Shown: one piece after another, positions 1 through 11,074 of the stretch
Numbering within the stretch: position 1 is the stretch's first letter
Layout: the number at the start of each line of letters is the position of its first letter
Assembly: GCA_933228895.1 (NCBI GenBank)
Contig: OW121846.1
Coordinates: forward strand, 151,512,746 to 151,576,745
Direction of reading: 5' to 3'
DNA from: Platycnemis pennipes
Lineage: Eukaryota > Arthropoda > Insecta > Odonata > Platycnemididae
DNA: 64,000 bases
Made by a program: the position numbers and the translations under genes
Notes under the pieces: generated by a model
Told to the model about the DNA's origin: nothing
The model's database searches: none
What the model saw: the letters and a program-made list of their open reading frames with translations, nothing else

Positions 1-3000
1 AAAACTCTAAAACATTTTGTTTCTTTTATTTTTTTGGCATTAGATGTAGTACTCGTATTTGTTAACTTAAGTGGTAAACAACCATTATAATTCGCGCTGT
101 AGTTCATGTTTTGATTCATATAATTACTTATTACCCATTTAACCTCCTCTTTCGTCTTTTTCAATACCGTTCTAGCAAGAAACGTTTCCCATGCGCCATC
201 ACTCGTTTCAACTCCCGAGATGCACCGCGCGTTGTCTTGCCTTCAATTCTCTCTTTCGAACTCATAAGCGAAGATAAAATACGTACTGCCGATGCGAGAT
301 CAACATAAAGTTGGTTTCCTTTAAATTCTCACACGACTCTACTTCATCATTTACCAATATAAATTCACCTTCGCCATTTTCTTGGCCAAATCGTTTTTCT
401 CTCGAATTCGTTCTCAGACCTGTACCTTCTTCGCCTTACGATTCTTTAAATTCCTTTTACTCTCATATTTTTTGTATCTTCATGTATCTCTCCCTTGCCT
501 TTTTTGGTATTCGTAGTGAAGGGATAATGCAGGTATGCGAGAACGTGACATCGAAAGGACCACACTATTTCCCTCAAAAATTTCGCAGCTCTCATCTTTC
601 GCTACCCTACCGATTTTTGTGCGCCCATGCACCATAGATAAGTATGGATATTATATGGATCATTTTTTAAACACATCATCCCTTAATTACAACAAATACT
701 ACAGTAAACAGTTTGATCCCAAGATTCCAAATTTTAACAACAATAGAATATACTATGGTGGAAAAAAACAAACTTTGCGAATTTGACTGAGATAATTTAA
801 TCACGACCCGGGTTTCAACAATTAATGCTATCATCACCTTAATACATTCTGAATACATTTGCTATTTATTCCATCGATGATGAATAGATATTTTCCAGTA
901 CACGCTAATTTTTTCATAAATGCCCCGGGGGTATTACCTTAAATATACGTTCATTACATTATTTAATTAGGTGCTAATTATTTCTATGATATGGCATTAA
1001 CTCAAATGGTAACACGATTTAAGGGAGAGTGTGGAAGGTGTTACCTTGCGCTGATTTGAAAGCATATTTCCTCCGGCCTTAATGATAGGAAGAGAGTCTG
1101 TACAATAGGTGGGATGTGGAAATTATGCATGGCCTGACTCAAACGCTAGAATTCAAGCGGATCTCAGTAAAAATTGACTAATCGGTAATTGCTAAATGTA
1201 TCTTACGTCTGATTCACCGTCATCGATGGATATCGATTCTGAATGCAGCAATTTTCGTTTAAAGTTGAATAAGATGAATGTGCTGTTCTGTCTTCTTGCA
1301 ATAATTTTCATGGGCAGAGTATTGGTTAAAATGAAATTAATGTTTTCCATCCGGTTTTGTCCGTGTCATATCGCTTAGCATTCTATATTGGCAACAGATT
1401 GTGGTCCGAATGAACGTGTAATTCAGGCATCACGCATGTGTCTATATCACATACGTGGCCTCATATTTAGATAGACACGGTGCATTGTTAGAATCGATAA
1501 TTTATTCTTATTCCTCCGCATGCATTGAAATAATTCCAATTGCTCCCTTAATTCTTGCTGAAACACTGAATCGATACAGTTTAATGATATTACTAAGTGG
1601 AAATACTGTCTCATCGTTAGGTTAGCCAAGTTTCTTAGTACCTCAATGAATCCTTGAACTTAAAAGAGGAACAAGGAAGTATAATTTCATCTCCCCTTCT
1701 TCAATAACTACCGATTCGGTCGTTATTCAATTGAATAATGGACCAATTACGTTTCGAAACATTGACCCGAAAACACGCGTCCAAAATTTGGAAAACGGTT
1801 GATTTTGTTTTTAATTGCATGCGCCTCTCAACCGTGAGCCTCTCCATTTCCCCCTCCATCTGCAGGAAATTCGGAAGAAAGTCAATTTGGCGTCACCTCG
1901 TCCCTCCTAGGTGCTCGTGACCTCAGCGTTGCGGAGAGCATTCACATTAAGAGTTATCAGTTCTGATGGTTTTCCATTCTGGGCACAAAAAAACCGAAAT
2001 TTATTATCCTTCCGATGCCCTCGCATAAAAAGATGCCCGAGAGATTTGAAGAGGGACACAAAAATAGCAATAAGAGGAATGCGTAAGAAGCGATTGCTCT
2101 CACGGAACTCTGGAGGAAATTCGATTCCGGGCTCCTTCCCATCACCCCTCTGGTGTCTCAGAAAGCCGTTAGAGGCGCTCGACAATTGATGGAAGCTCAT
2201 CGCTTCATTCGGAATGATATGTGGTAGGAAATGCCCGGAGAAGTAGAAAGAGAACCCTTAGATGATAATAATAATATGGGATGTGACCATTAGAGGGAAT
2301 AAATTTGAAGATTCTGGGATAATTTTCAAGAAAAAAAACCTGAGAGGACAGTTATAATATGATTCTATTTTTTTGCCCATCGGTTAGGTGCAAGAGGTAG
2401 ATCTACCGTTCATTGACACGGAAATGTTCAGAAAGACAACAAATCGTTCGCGAAACGCTCCCACTTTATATTTACCTGTAAAGTTGACAGTAAAATGATG
2501 AACAATAGGTACTAAATTGCTATCAATACGTGCACATTAGTACCTATTATTCAAAAGAACCTCTGTGGCAGCAGAGTAGGGTAGTTTCCCGCGCAAAAGA
2601 AAACACTGTTCTTTATGTCTTGTCTCACGTATAAATGCGAACAATAACCACTATATGCAAATGATTGGGATTGAGAAATCCCTGGTTTCGATAAAATTTA
2701 ATGTTTATTTCAAGTGAATTTGAAAAAGAAAAGGCACGTCTCCGGCAGTTTTGTTTCTGACGTAACAGGCGCCTAGTTTACACTACGAGGCATAGGGTCA
2801 TGCCAAGGTCATACTAAACTATTGTGCTCAAAGTTCACACCGTGATCAGTAAAATGAATAAATGTTTGAATGTGAATCAGCTGATTAAATAATTTTAAAA
2901 TGGAATGAATGAAGTTTAATCTTGATAATCAATGGAATAAATGTACCTCGGATACCTATTAAAACGGTTTCAAGGAGTACATCGTCTGCTTACAAGGAGA

Positions 3001-3170
3001 CATCGCGAGAGTGATGTTCGGGATCCGAATGCTGATGTTATTTTCTGAAACTATACAGGAAATGTAGAAAAAGTGTCACGGCTTTCTTCCCCGTAGGCCC
3101 GGGTTCGAGAGAAAAATGCCTGTAAAGATTTTGCGCGGAATTAGTATCTTCCAGTTAATTTTTTCTACAA
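1..3170. other. AT-rich stretch, no gene recognised
   Basis: Only short frames below about 100 codons occur, with no recognisable domain and with overlapping frames on both strands. A slightly GC-richer patch at 1.9-2.2 kb is open on both strands but shows no family signature. I see no repeat structure here. Confidence 0.5.
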
Positions 3171-3173
3171 CAA

Positions 3174-3254
3174 GCGGCGTAGCCGAGTGGGTTAAGGCGC
3201 GCATCTGATGCATTTGGCCCCGGGCGTCCTGGGTTCCGTTCCCAGTGAAGTCGA
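3174..3254 (+). pseudogene. tRNA-like sequence (Ser/Leu type), probably a tRNA pseudogene or SINE head
   Basis: The segment begins with an A-box-like block, TAGCCGAGTGGGTTAAGGCG, as in class II (Ser/Leu) tRNAs. It ends with a perfect 5-bp T-stem (CTGGG/CCCAG) around a 7-base loop, followed by a run of six T that could act as a pol III terminator. The B box reads GGTTCCGTTCC instead of the GGTTCGANTCC consensus. The 5' and 3' acceptor strands do not pair well and the anticodon arm is irregular. A working tRNA is therefore unlikely; a decayed tRNA or the head of a tRNA-derived SINE fits better. Confidence 0.5.
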
Positions 3255-3259
3255 TATTT

Positions 3260-4267
3260 TTTCTTTCTTATAATTTAAGGAATCAATGATACAACCCATT
3301 CCCATTAATTTAAGTCAGTTACATTAGTATTTTTTCTATTTTCAATTAATTTTATGGATTTTTAATGGACCGAGGACTTACGACGCGAATTAGGGGATTT
3401 TATATTCCCATTACAGGCTCATATGCCGACCGACGCATTAGGTTTGGATTTCGAAGATGTGTGAATGCTTCTATGAATACCAAGGGTTACCAATACCAAT
3501 TGTTCGCTGGACTACCTCAAGACCGTAAAGAATGAACTAAATGCTTATTACACTGCGACGGTTGCCCTCGTAAATTCCTCGGAACTGCCCTGGAATTTTC
3601 ACTTTTATCACTTAATTTTTCCTAAAATAGTGAGCATGATATCGGCAGAAAATAGAAAGGCATGTGAAACATATTAAAAATGATTTTCTCACAGAAAAAC
3701 ATATTTTGTTGATGTGAATCCTCTATCGTGGGGGAAGACTGTATAACTGCACGTGAAATTCCTGGTAATCCGCTCTTCTACGCCCCTCCCTCAACCCCTT
3801 CATATATTTTTGATCTCAACTCTCTCTTGTCACCAAATAAACACAACTGACTATCCTCACATTCAGATCATTGAAATCATTGAAGTGTGTCATTTATTAG
3901 TACCGTCTGTACTGTACCACCTGTTGGTACTCGTTACTCGAAGAATACCTAAGTGCGCTAAAATATTTTACACTTGGCAGTCGTCATACGCGGAATATCA
4001 TAGATCTCTGAAAATAGTAGACATAACACTGTTTACGCGATAAAGTCGCTTCTTTATTACTCACGATGGTCTACATGTTCTTTAAAAGAATATTTCCAAT
4101 ATCTCAAAGTATATTTCGTAATATAAAGTCATCGTTTACACCTAGCACAAAATAATACTTTGTTTTGAATACATATTTATTATCACCCACATAATATATT
4201 TCATCAAATAAATAAAATGGAGAATATAAGTCAAAAATGTGGTCAAAAATTTGGTCAAATATATGGT
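3260..4267. other. AT-rich stretch, nothing recognised
   Basis: No supported gene. One frame of 96 codons at 3753-4043 has no recognisable domain and is probably chance. The stretch ends at the 3' tail of the LINE on the minus strand. Confidence 0.45.
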
Positions 4268-4320
4268 TATCCATTTCTACACTCGTACTAAATATATTTA
4301 CCGTGGGAAACTAAAATATC

Positions 4321-5112
4321 GTAAGAAAAGAAAGCAAGTTGAGTTTCACACGATCTGCTCTTTCGGAAGCCATGCTGAACATCGGACAATAAATTCTGGC
4401 TATCTAGGTGTCCCATGACTGAACTGACAATTATATGTTATAGGTCCTTGCATGAAATGGATGTGAGGGATATAGCTCTGTAGTTAGATGGCTGCTCCCT
4501 ATCACCACTTTTAAAAATGGGTGTTGCATCGGCTGCTTTCCAGTCCATCGGTACGACGTGTTCGGTCAGGGATTTATTAAATGCTACTTCAAAGTAGGGA
4601 GAAATTTCGGAAGCTAACTCTCTATATACGCGGGAGGGAATTTGATCAGGGCCAGGAAATTTGTTGGGTCTTATATCTTTAAGTAACTTTTCAATACCAT
4701 TACAGGAAATGTCAATTGGTTGCATCAGCCGCTGATAGAGGTCAGGTAAGACGACAGTTGAATCGCCGGAAGGTGGGTTAAAAACGGTTTGGAAGAAGGA
4801 ATTTAGCAAGTTAACGTTGTCAAGAGTGTTTGTGGCCATTTCTCCCTTATCATTTTTAAGTGAATGGACGGTAGACTTATGGCCTTGCACTTCCCTTACG
4901 TACGACCAAAAGACTTTTGGATTTTCTTTCAATTCTTCCCCAAGTGTTTTTCTTTCGAATTCTGCGAATGCATTACTAAAGGCTGTCTTTGCAGTGGATT
5001 TTGAAATTTTATAATTTTCAATTATTACATTACGCTCATCAGTGGGCATAAGTTTGCTGATTCTTTTTATTGTAGCATGACATATTCGCTGCCGTCTCAG
5101 GGATTTTCTCAC
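4321..5112 (-). pseudogene. LINE reverse transcriptase, N-terminal half, broken
   Basis: The minus-strand frame from 5112 to 4438 (224 codons) shows the linker between endonuclease and RT (FWSYVREVQGHKS) and RT block NKFPGPDQIPSRVYRELAS. The next block is DWKAADATPIFKSGDREQPS followed by YRAISLTS. After one TAA stop at 4438 the frame continues as HIIVSSVMGHLDSQNLLSD and HGFRKSRSCETQL, so the stop is a point lesion in an otherwise readable RT. The RT ends before motifs A-C because of the internal deletion. The clade call (CR1-like) rests on motif wording and is less certain than the RT call. Confidence 0.82.
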
Positions 5113-5229
5113 TTCGGCATTGTACCACCTAGGTTCTGTGATTTTTTTTGAATTTATTAGGGATATATCTTTTTATCCCAGAGCGCATGATATTAATGAA
5201 TGACCTCCATGAATCGTTGGTACATACGT

Positions 5230-6056
5230 TTATAGAAGACTTTTTAAATCTGATAAGGAATCTCTTAAATAAATTTTAAAGTAAGCAAAGTCTGCTCTTT
5301 TAAAAATGCAAATCTTTCTTTTTTGTATAAAATTTTTATCTAAGGATAGTGAGAATTTTGAGGTTAGAACTTTGTGGTCACTGATTCCACCAACCGTGTC
5401 AATCATGGTCTCATGTTGTGGGATGTTGGTTGCCAGTAAATCAAGAGTGTTATCCCCTCTATTAGGTTCTGTAGCTAATTGTGTCAGGGAGTTATTGGAG
5501 AACACATCTAATAGAGCCTCACAGATGTCCTTGTCCCTTCCTCCAACTTTGAAGCAGTATGTTCTCCAGTCAATTGATGGTGCATTGAAATCTCCTCCTA
5601 TTATTATATTACGTTCGCTGTTACGGGACGTTATAGAATTTATCTGCTTTCCCAGTTCTAATAATGACTCAACATCAGTGTTAGGGGGTCTATAAAATGC
5701 GCAGACAGATATTGATTTGGATTTAGGGCATGATAATGATCACCAAACACATTCTAAGGGGTTGTCGGGAAATATTACTGCTTTGCTAATGAATGACTTC
5801 TTGACTGCAATGAAAACACCACCACCTGCTCTGTTATGTCTTTTTCATATATTTTAAAAGATTTGGGGAATATTTCTGAGTCAGGAATGTCATCCGTCAA
5901 CCAACTTTCAGTTCCTATAATTACATCTGCATCAGTACTATGTATAAGGCGACGAAACTCGGGTATCTTGTTTTTAAGACTTGAGCAATTAACTACCGCA
6001 ACGGAAATATTTTCACCTCGACTATTATTGAGGCTACAAGGGAGAGCTGTAGTCAT
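5230..6056 (-). pseudogene. LINE APE-type endonuclease remnant
   Basis: On the minus strand, 6056 to 5775 encodes the N-terminal part with NCSSLKNKIPEFRRLI and DVIIGTESWLTDDI, which is the usual Asn/Glu start of an APE endonuclease. The middle, at about 5730-5520, reads CAFYRPPNTDVESL and IIIGGDFNAPSIDW, covering the YRPP and GDFN motifs. The end, 5505 to 5230, holds DNTLDLLATN and GGISDHKVL, the catalytic SDH box. At least one frameshift near 5.77 kb separates the parts. In a live element this enzyme nicks target DNA for target-primed reverse transcription. It belongs with the RT frame just downstream on the same strand. Confidence 0.8.
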
Positions 6057-6074
6057 GTCTGAAGTATTTTGAGG

Positions 6075-9000
6075 TTCAATAATACTTTCATGAAAGATAA
6101 GAAGAGAAGTTATTTACCCCACTACATGACCTACTCTCTACCCTACCGACAAATTTTAATTACCGAAGCTGTTTTAATTTCAATTTACAATGAAAATTAT
6201 TGTTCCACGTGATTATTAAGGGATCATTCTTGTTTAATGCCCCATTTACAAGAGATAAAGAATGAGAAAAACATTGTTTTATCAGGTCACTTTTTAGGCA
6301 ACGATACATCGTCGTTGGCACGTCTGACCATTTGCAAACGACATTTGCAATGCTTTTGTGATAAACGTACGAATGTAATACAAGCCCTAGATTGGTAATT
6401 ACAATCATGATGCGGCGGAAAATCGAGAGCATTAGCAAGGATATTATGTCGGAAAGCGTTATTGGATCCGGCGATATGACTCTTTTGTAAGGTGGTTTTA
6501 CACGACTGTTTGAGTGAAATTTTATAGTTGCCTTAACATTCCCTGCGATCTCCCGTCATCGATATAGCTTTTTTAGCATGGTTGAAATGATATACGCTAT
6601 GTTTAAAAATGAAATACTGATGCGTTTGCCTTTATTAAAAGAGATATTATATTGGGATTAGGAAGATGTGTATAAGGGATTGTATAGTTCCTTTTTTCTC
6701 ATGAGACCAAAATCGCCAATTGTTTAATCATGCTTCATGATCCTATTTTAAGCGTACAGATGCCACTGTGCAAATAGGAACATAATGTCTTCAAAAATGA
6801 AGTGCATAAAGGGTTCATCAGCGTGCCATGTATCGATTTTTCAGTTCCGTGTATCGTGATATCATTCATGCATATATTTAATTGCAACGCGACTATTAGA
6901 GCTGGTAAACATCAGTGATGTATGTAGATGGTGTCGCGCTCTCTTGGCGAAATACTGCAACTTGATGTTCAAGCTAAATAAATACAGGACCTAGACCTAG
7001 ATAAATTGCTCACAACGTCTACTCCTTTAATTCTTGTTTGGAACGCCCATCACCGTTGTAACAGTCGAATGATTGACCCGGTTGGGGCAAGGGTTGGGCA
7101 GGAGATTGATTAAACTGCCGGGTTACGCGTCCGAAGTTTGAATTGACAGCAAGGATTAGATAATCATTGTAATCGAGTACTTTTTTACCGTGGAATTTGT
7201 AGGCATCATGTCTGAGGTTCACTTGCATTGTCTGTGGTTGGGAAAATTGAGGACAATACTGGTTACTGTTTTCACTGTAACTTAACGAAATATATTTAAT
7301 ATTTCTCCTTGCGAATCTTTGGCTACGTTATTGTGACATTGAAATTGTTTTTGAGGCATAAATATTGTGCCGGGCATGATTTCCATACTTTCAGCCCCCG
7401 CATCCTATTTTTTCGCCGTTTCTCCGTCATTCCATGATGAACTTATTCCTCCCTGTCTTTTGCTCTCTCTCTCTCTACTATTTCAACTCCAGTTTCCAGT
7501 CAGCGATTCCATTTTCATTCGGTTACTTCTGAGGGCTTGGGAAATAACGAGTGTAAGGCTCCTTCATTTTCCTTTGCCGAGGCGTTTTCGATCTTCAGTG
7601 TTGTTCCTTCCTGTCTCTCGACTCCTTCAACGTTATTTTTCCCCTCTTTTTATCCTTGGGTTTCGGTTTTTTTTTTATCCCTAGGGGGGAGAACATTGAT
7701 GTATCAGCGTTCGTTTGTATTAATTACGGTGCTCTTATCTCGGAATGGTTGCTTCCTCCATTCCTCTCTGGACGGCTTTTAGTTTTCCTCGCTGAAGCAT
7801 CCCCCAAGAGTTTCTGCCTTTATTTCTTTGGGGAGCACGCTTGGGCTTGTCGAAAAACTGCGTCATTGCTTTGACTTCGGCATTTTAGTTTCCGGGCTTG
7901 TTCCTTGATGTTGGTGCTTTTTGTTAAAGGTTGAGAGGACGTGGCCTTTGGTGACCGTTTCGGTTAAGAATTATAGCGATTCTGCATTATCTTTGGCAGA
8001 ATGGAGTTCATGTATTGTTATGGTTGACTCTAAGTTTGTATTTTTACCCCTCTCTATCGAGTACACTGACCTCCGGGCTGTTACACTCTGTGACCTTTAT
8101 ATATATGGGTCAAAGAAGCACGTTTATTTTAGTTACCTTTAATAGCTGGATAGGTCTCGCATTTCCTACAAATGAATCGTATTGCATAAACACACCTTAG
8201 TAAACTTCTGTATTCATCAACCGATGGAAAAATCATTATTGTGTTTTGGTTCCTTTCTCGATTCGGTTCTGTGCTTTCGTAGCTCTAATAAAGTGGCTCT
8301 GTAAAATATGTATAGTGATCAGTCCCTAATCCTAAAGTTTGCGTTGTTGGGTCTCTTAAATGACTACCGTACGATAGTCTTGATCACAGAATTGATTATA
8401 TTGTGGTGCAGTTCTCGGCTATTAAATAGCTTTTTTTCAGATTGTCTTCAATGGATTTGATGTGGCCATTATTTTATTTAGCCGTAATTTCAATTATTTG
8501 AGGTCTCGTTATAAATATATGCGATGGATATTTGTCCAAATTTAAAGCTGTTAATCGCATCCAATGTTTGTCTCGGCAGTGATCGCATCTTATTTTCAGT
8601 TTGTTTTTCAATGACTTCCAATAGATTTACAATAGAATATAGGAATTTTGTACCTAATGATATCCCCGATGTGTCGAAACATGTCGTACCAAGAAAATAA
8701 ATCTGTGGAGGGAAACAAAAGAGTGTATTTCATTTAGGAAATTCATCTTCCACCTAGTTGAGCCTGATGCAATGGAAAGAATAAAGGAATATTTGGTTTT
8801 CACTCACATCGCTATCAGAATCATCGTCCTCAGTTTTTATTAGGTTCATCCTCTTTTTGGGTTTTAGTAATTATTGTGTCGTTTTTTCGGAAAATGAGTC
8901 CAGTGGTTTTATATTCTCTTACTTCGGGTCGGTCAAAGGAGTACTTGTAGCTCTCAGTTCTGTATGAAAGGATTCTGTTTCATCATTGCAGTGTACATAT

Positions 9001-9565
9001 TTTTAGCTATTTCCCACTATGTTGTGCGCCAGAAGTTTTATTTGCGGTGTGGAAATATGGGAAACATGGTGGTACATCCTAAAGGCAATCGGTTGCTAAA
9101 GACCTTTCATTTAATCTTCGATCACTCTTGGGAAGTTAAGTCAGCGGAAATATTTTGTTGCGAGAATAGAAATCGTTTCCATGAATTGGAAGTTTTCTCC
9201 CTCTAAATGTCCTTCAGGGATGAGGACTGATATGTTTTTAACCTATTGTAGACTGGGCGTATTAGATCGCCATGTATTTATTTCCATTATTGGCTTCTCA
9301 TTTGTCTGTCGCGCCTAATGTTATGCTTCTCCGAGATCTTGAGCTCTTTGTCGGTTGCCTGCATCCACGGCTGCACCCTCAATGCAAGGGTATCATGATC
9401 GGTTTGGGTGTGCTACACGCTAGCTATTTGCCGACGATATTTTTGCTCAGCCGTCCACTATCAAATGCCTATGACCATCGTAACTTCTACCTGCTTCTAT
9501 GCAATTTATAATGCCACAATCACTTCAATTAATTCTAAACAGTTGCCAGCATACTGAGTGACCAA
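6075..9565. other. AT-rich stretch with a pyrimidine-rich patch, no gene recognised
   Basis: No frame in this 3.5 kb shows a recognisable family. A CT-rich patch at 7.4-7.7 kb opens several overlapping plus-strand frames (about 70-105 codons) of Phe/Leu/Ser-rich chance sequence. There is a short CT run near 7460. Confidence 0.45.
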
Positions 9566-9769
9566 CTATTGATTAGCCGCAAATCTAACGTTGATAACAT
9601 CTCTCTCGCTGTAATTCCTGCATTCTTCTCTGATAATATGTTGTTGTATTAAGAAGAGGCGTCCAATGAATGTGGTCATTTGCTTTATCCAAAGTAGGCG
9701 GGGTTTTTTCAATAGGTAGGAATTATTCGAGGAAGTGAGGAAGGGTGGAAACAAGGGTGGCGTCGGCAT

Positions 9770-10388
9770 TTGCCTACTCTCATCAAAAGGCACCATGGGG
9801 TTCACTGTTTAACATCCCATCTTACGGGCGAAACACTGAACTTGAGTGATCTTCGTACCATATTCAATGAGTTACTCTTCATCGCTAAAGGAAAATTCTC
9901 TAATCATTTGTGGTACTTAAGCGAGGAGCTAGTGTGCTTGTCATTTTCTGATGATAGAGTACCGTTTCACATTAAAATGAAAATGTTGAAACGAATGCAT
10001 GAACGTGAAAATGATTCCATACAGTGTCTGAAAAGAGTACCCATGCCTAAAAACGTTCACAGTAAAGATTTATCATTTTTTGTGTCATCAAGTTCCAATG
10101 AATTTTTTTAAAACTCTTGAGCTACCGCATGAATTTCTCAGCGAAGATCCTAAGGATTGGGAAACGACAGAAAGCTACCAAGCAGCTCGACAGCACATCA
10201 AACAGTTGAAGGTGGTGAATGATGTGGCCGAGAGGGGGGTGGCCCTAATCACGGAATTCAATAGCAGTATTACTAAAGACGAAGAACAAAAGCAATATTT
10301 GTTGCAGATTGTTTCCCAATTTCGAAACATGATAAATGAGGGTACGAAGAAAGAACTTGTTCAACTGAAACCTGGCTTTGTTGAATAA
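9770..10388 (+). pseudogene. Broken ~200-codon coding region of unknown arthropod repeat-type protein
   Basis: Two plus-strand frames, 9770-10111 and 10080-10388, join through a frameshift near 10080-10111 in a T-rich run. The first carries NHLWYLSEELVCLSFSDD and a basic, helical stretch. The second carries LSEDPKDWETTESYQAARQ, then LKVVNDVAERGVALITEF and TKDEEQKQYLLQIVSQFR, and ends with a stop at 10388. AATAAA-like signals follow at about 10404 and 10426. The second half reads like a conserved C-terminal region that recurs in uncharacterised, probably transposon-associated arthropod proteins; that likeness is from memory and is not proof. No catalytic motif is visible. The length, single frameshift and sharp codon structure argue that it was once a real gene. 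A host pseudogene is the alternative. Confidence 0.55.
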
Positions 10389-10499
10389 TTTTCTCAGTAG
10401 GTTAATAAATTTGTAATGAGTTTACAAAATAAAGTTAAGATTGATTACCATACGTGCCGGCATGATTTGGTCTACAAAACGAGTTCAAATCTGAATTTC

Positions 10500-11070
10500 A
10501 GAGAGAGAGAGTCACTGAAGCATGTGAGCATGGCGGGCGACCGTAGGTGAGGGGAGAGGGGAGGGGGACGGCCTCAGCCGTCTGTTGCGCCGCGAAGCAC
10601 GAGCCGCATCGCTTAGCGCCACTCTTGGCGCCAGGCTGCGCGGGCCGCAAAGCCTAAACGGTGAAAGATACGCTAAAACCGACGAAATTTTTGTCCAATG
10701 GGTCATAACTTACCCTGATTACCCTTATTTTGGCAGTTTTCGCGAAATCGTATGACAAATTAAGGGTGTTGGTATTTAGGCGCCTCTCGCTAACTAATTA
10801 TTTAACAATTTTCAAAAATCTTATTTTGCCTATCCTTGTATACCCGAGGGTCATCGAAATCCGATTGACGATTTTGAAATTTTAAAAAAATGTTTTTTTT
10901 TGGGACAGCCTCCCCCCCCCCCCACTCTCTCCCCCACCCTCTCCCCTTTATCCCTCCACTCACTGAACCCTTCTGCTCCCTTCTGAGGGCTCCCGTCTTG
11001 AGTGCCACTTGAGCGTTTTGGGGCCCGGCCTACAATGGTCTGCCCACTCGACGTGGTTCGCATGTATATA
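10500..11070. other. GC-rich, low-complexity stretch with a 12-C run
   Basis: It opens with a short GA repeat (10500-10512) and continues into GC-rich sequence at 10.53-10.65 kb. A run of 12 C (10912-10923) lies inside a CT-rich segment. Frames crossing it are low-complexity and not credible genes. The LINE that follows on the minus strand may end within this stretch. Confidence 0.5.
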
Positions 11071-11074
11071 AATG

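Larger units (their letters stand above)
4268..6072 (-). mobile_element. CR1-like non-LTR retrotransposon, internally deleted (family A)
   Basis: Read on the minus strand this stretch holds, in order, an APE-type endonuclease and the N-terminal half of a reverse transcriptase. It then jumps to the last few codons and 3' tail of the same family. The tail assignment rests on 4268-4305, which matches the C-terminal coding end of the copy near 55.9 kb with about three differences over 38 bases. The catalytic YADD region and most of the RT C-terminus are missing. Reading frames are broken by stops and frameshifts, so the copy is dead. The 5' limit is where endonuclease similarity stops, near 6072. 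Confidence 0.8.

Noticed and set aside
3174..3254. Functional tRNA-Ser or tRNA-Leu gene
   Set aside because: Acceptor strands do not pair and the B box and anticodon arm are abnormal.
5306..5695. 129-codon plus-strand frame
   Set aside because: Antisense shadow of the LINE endonuclease on the minus strand.
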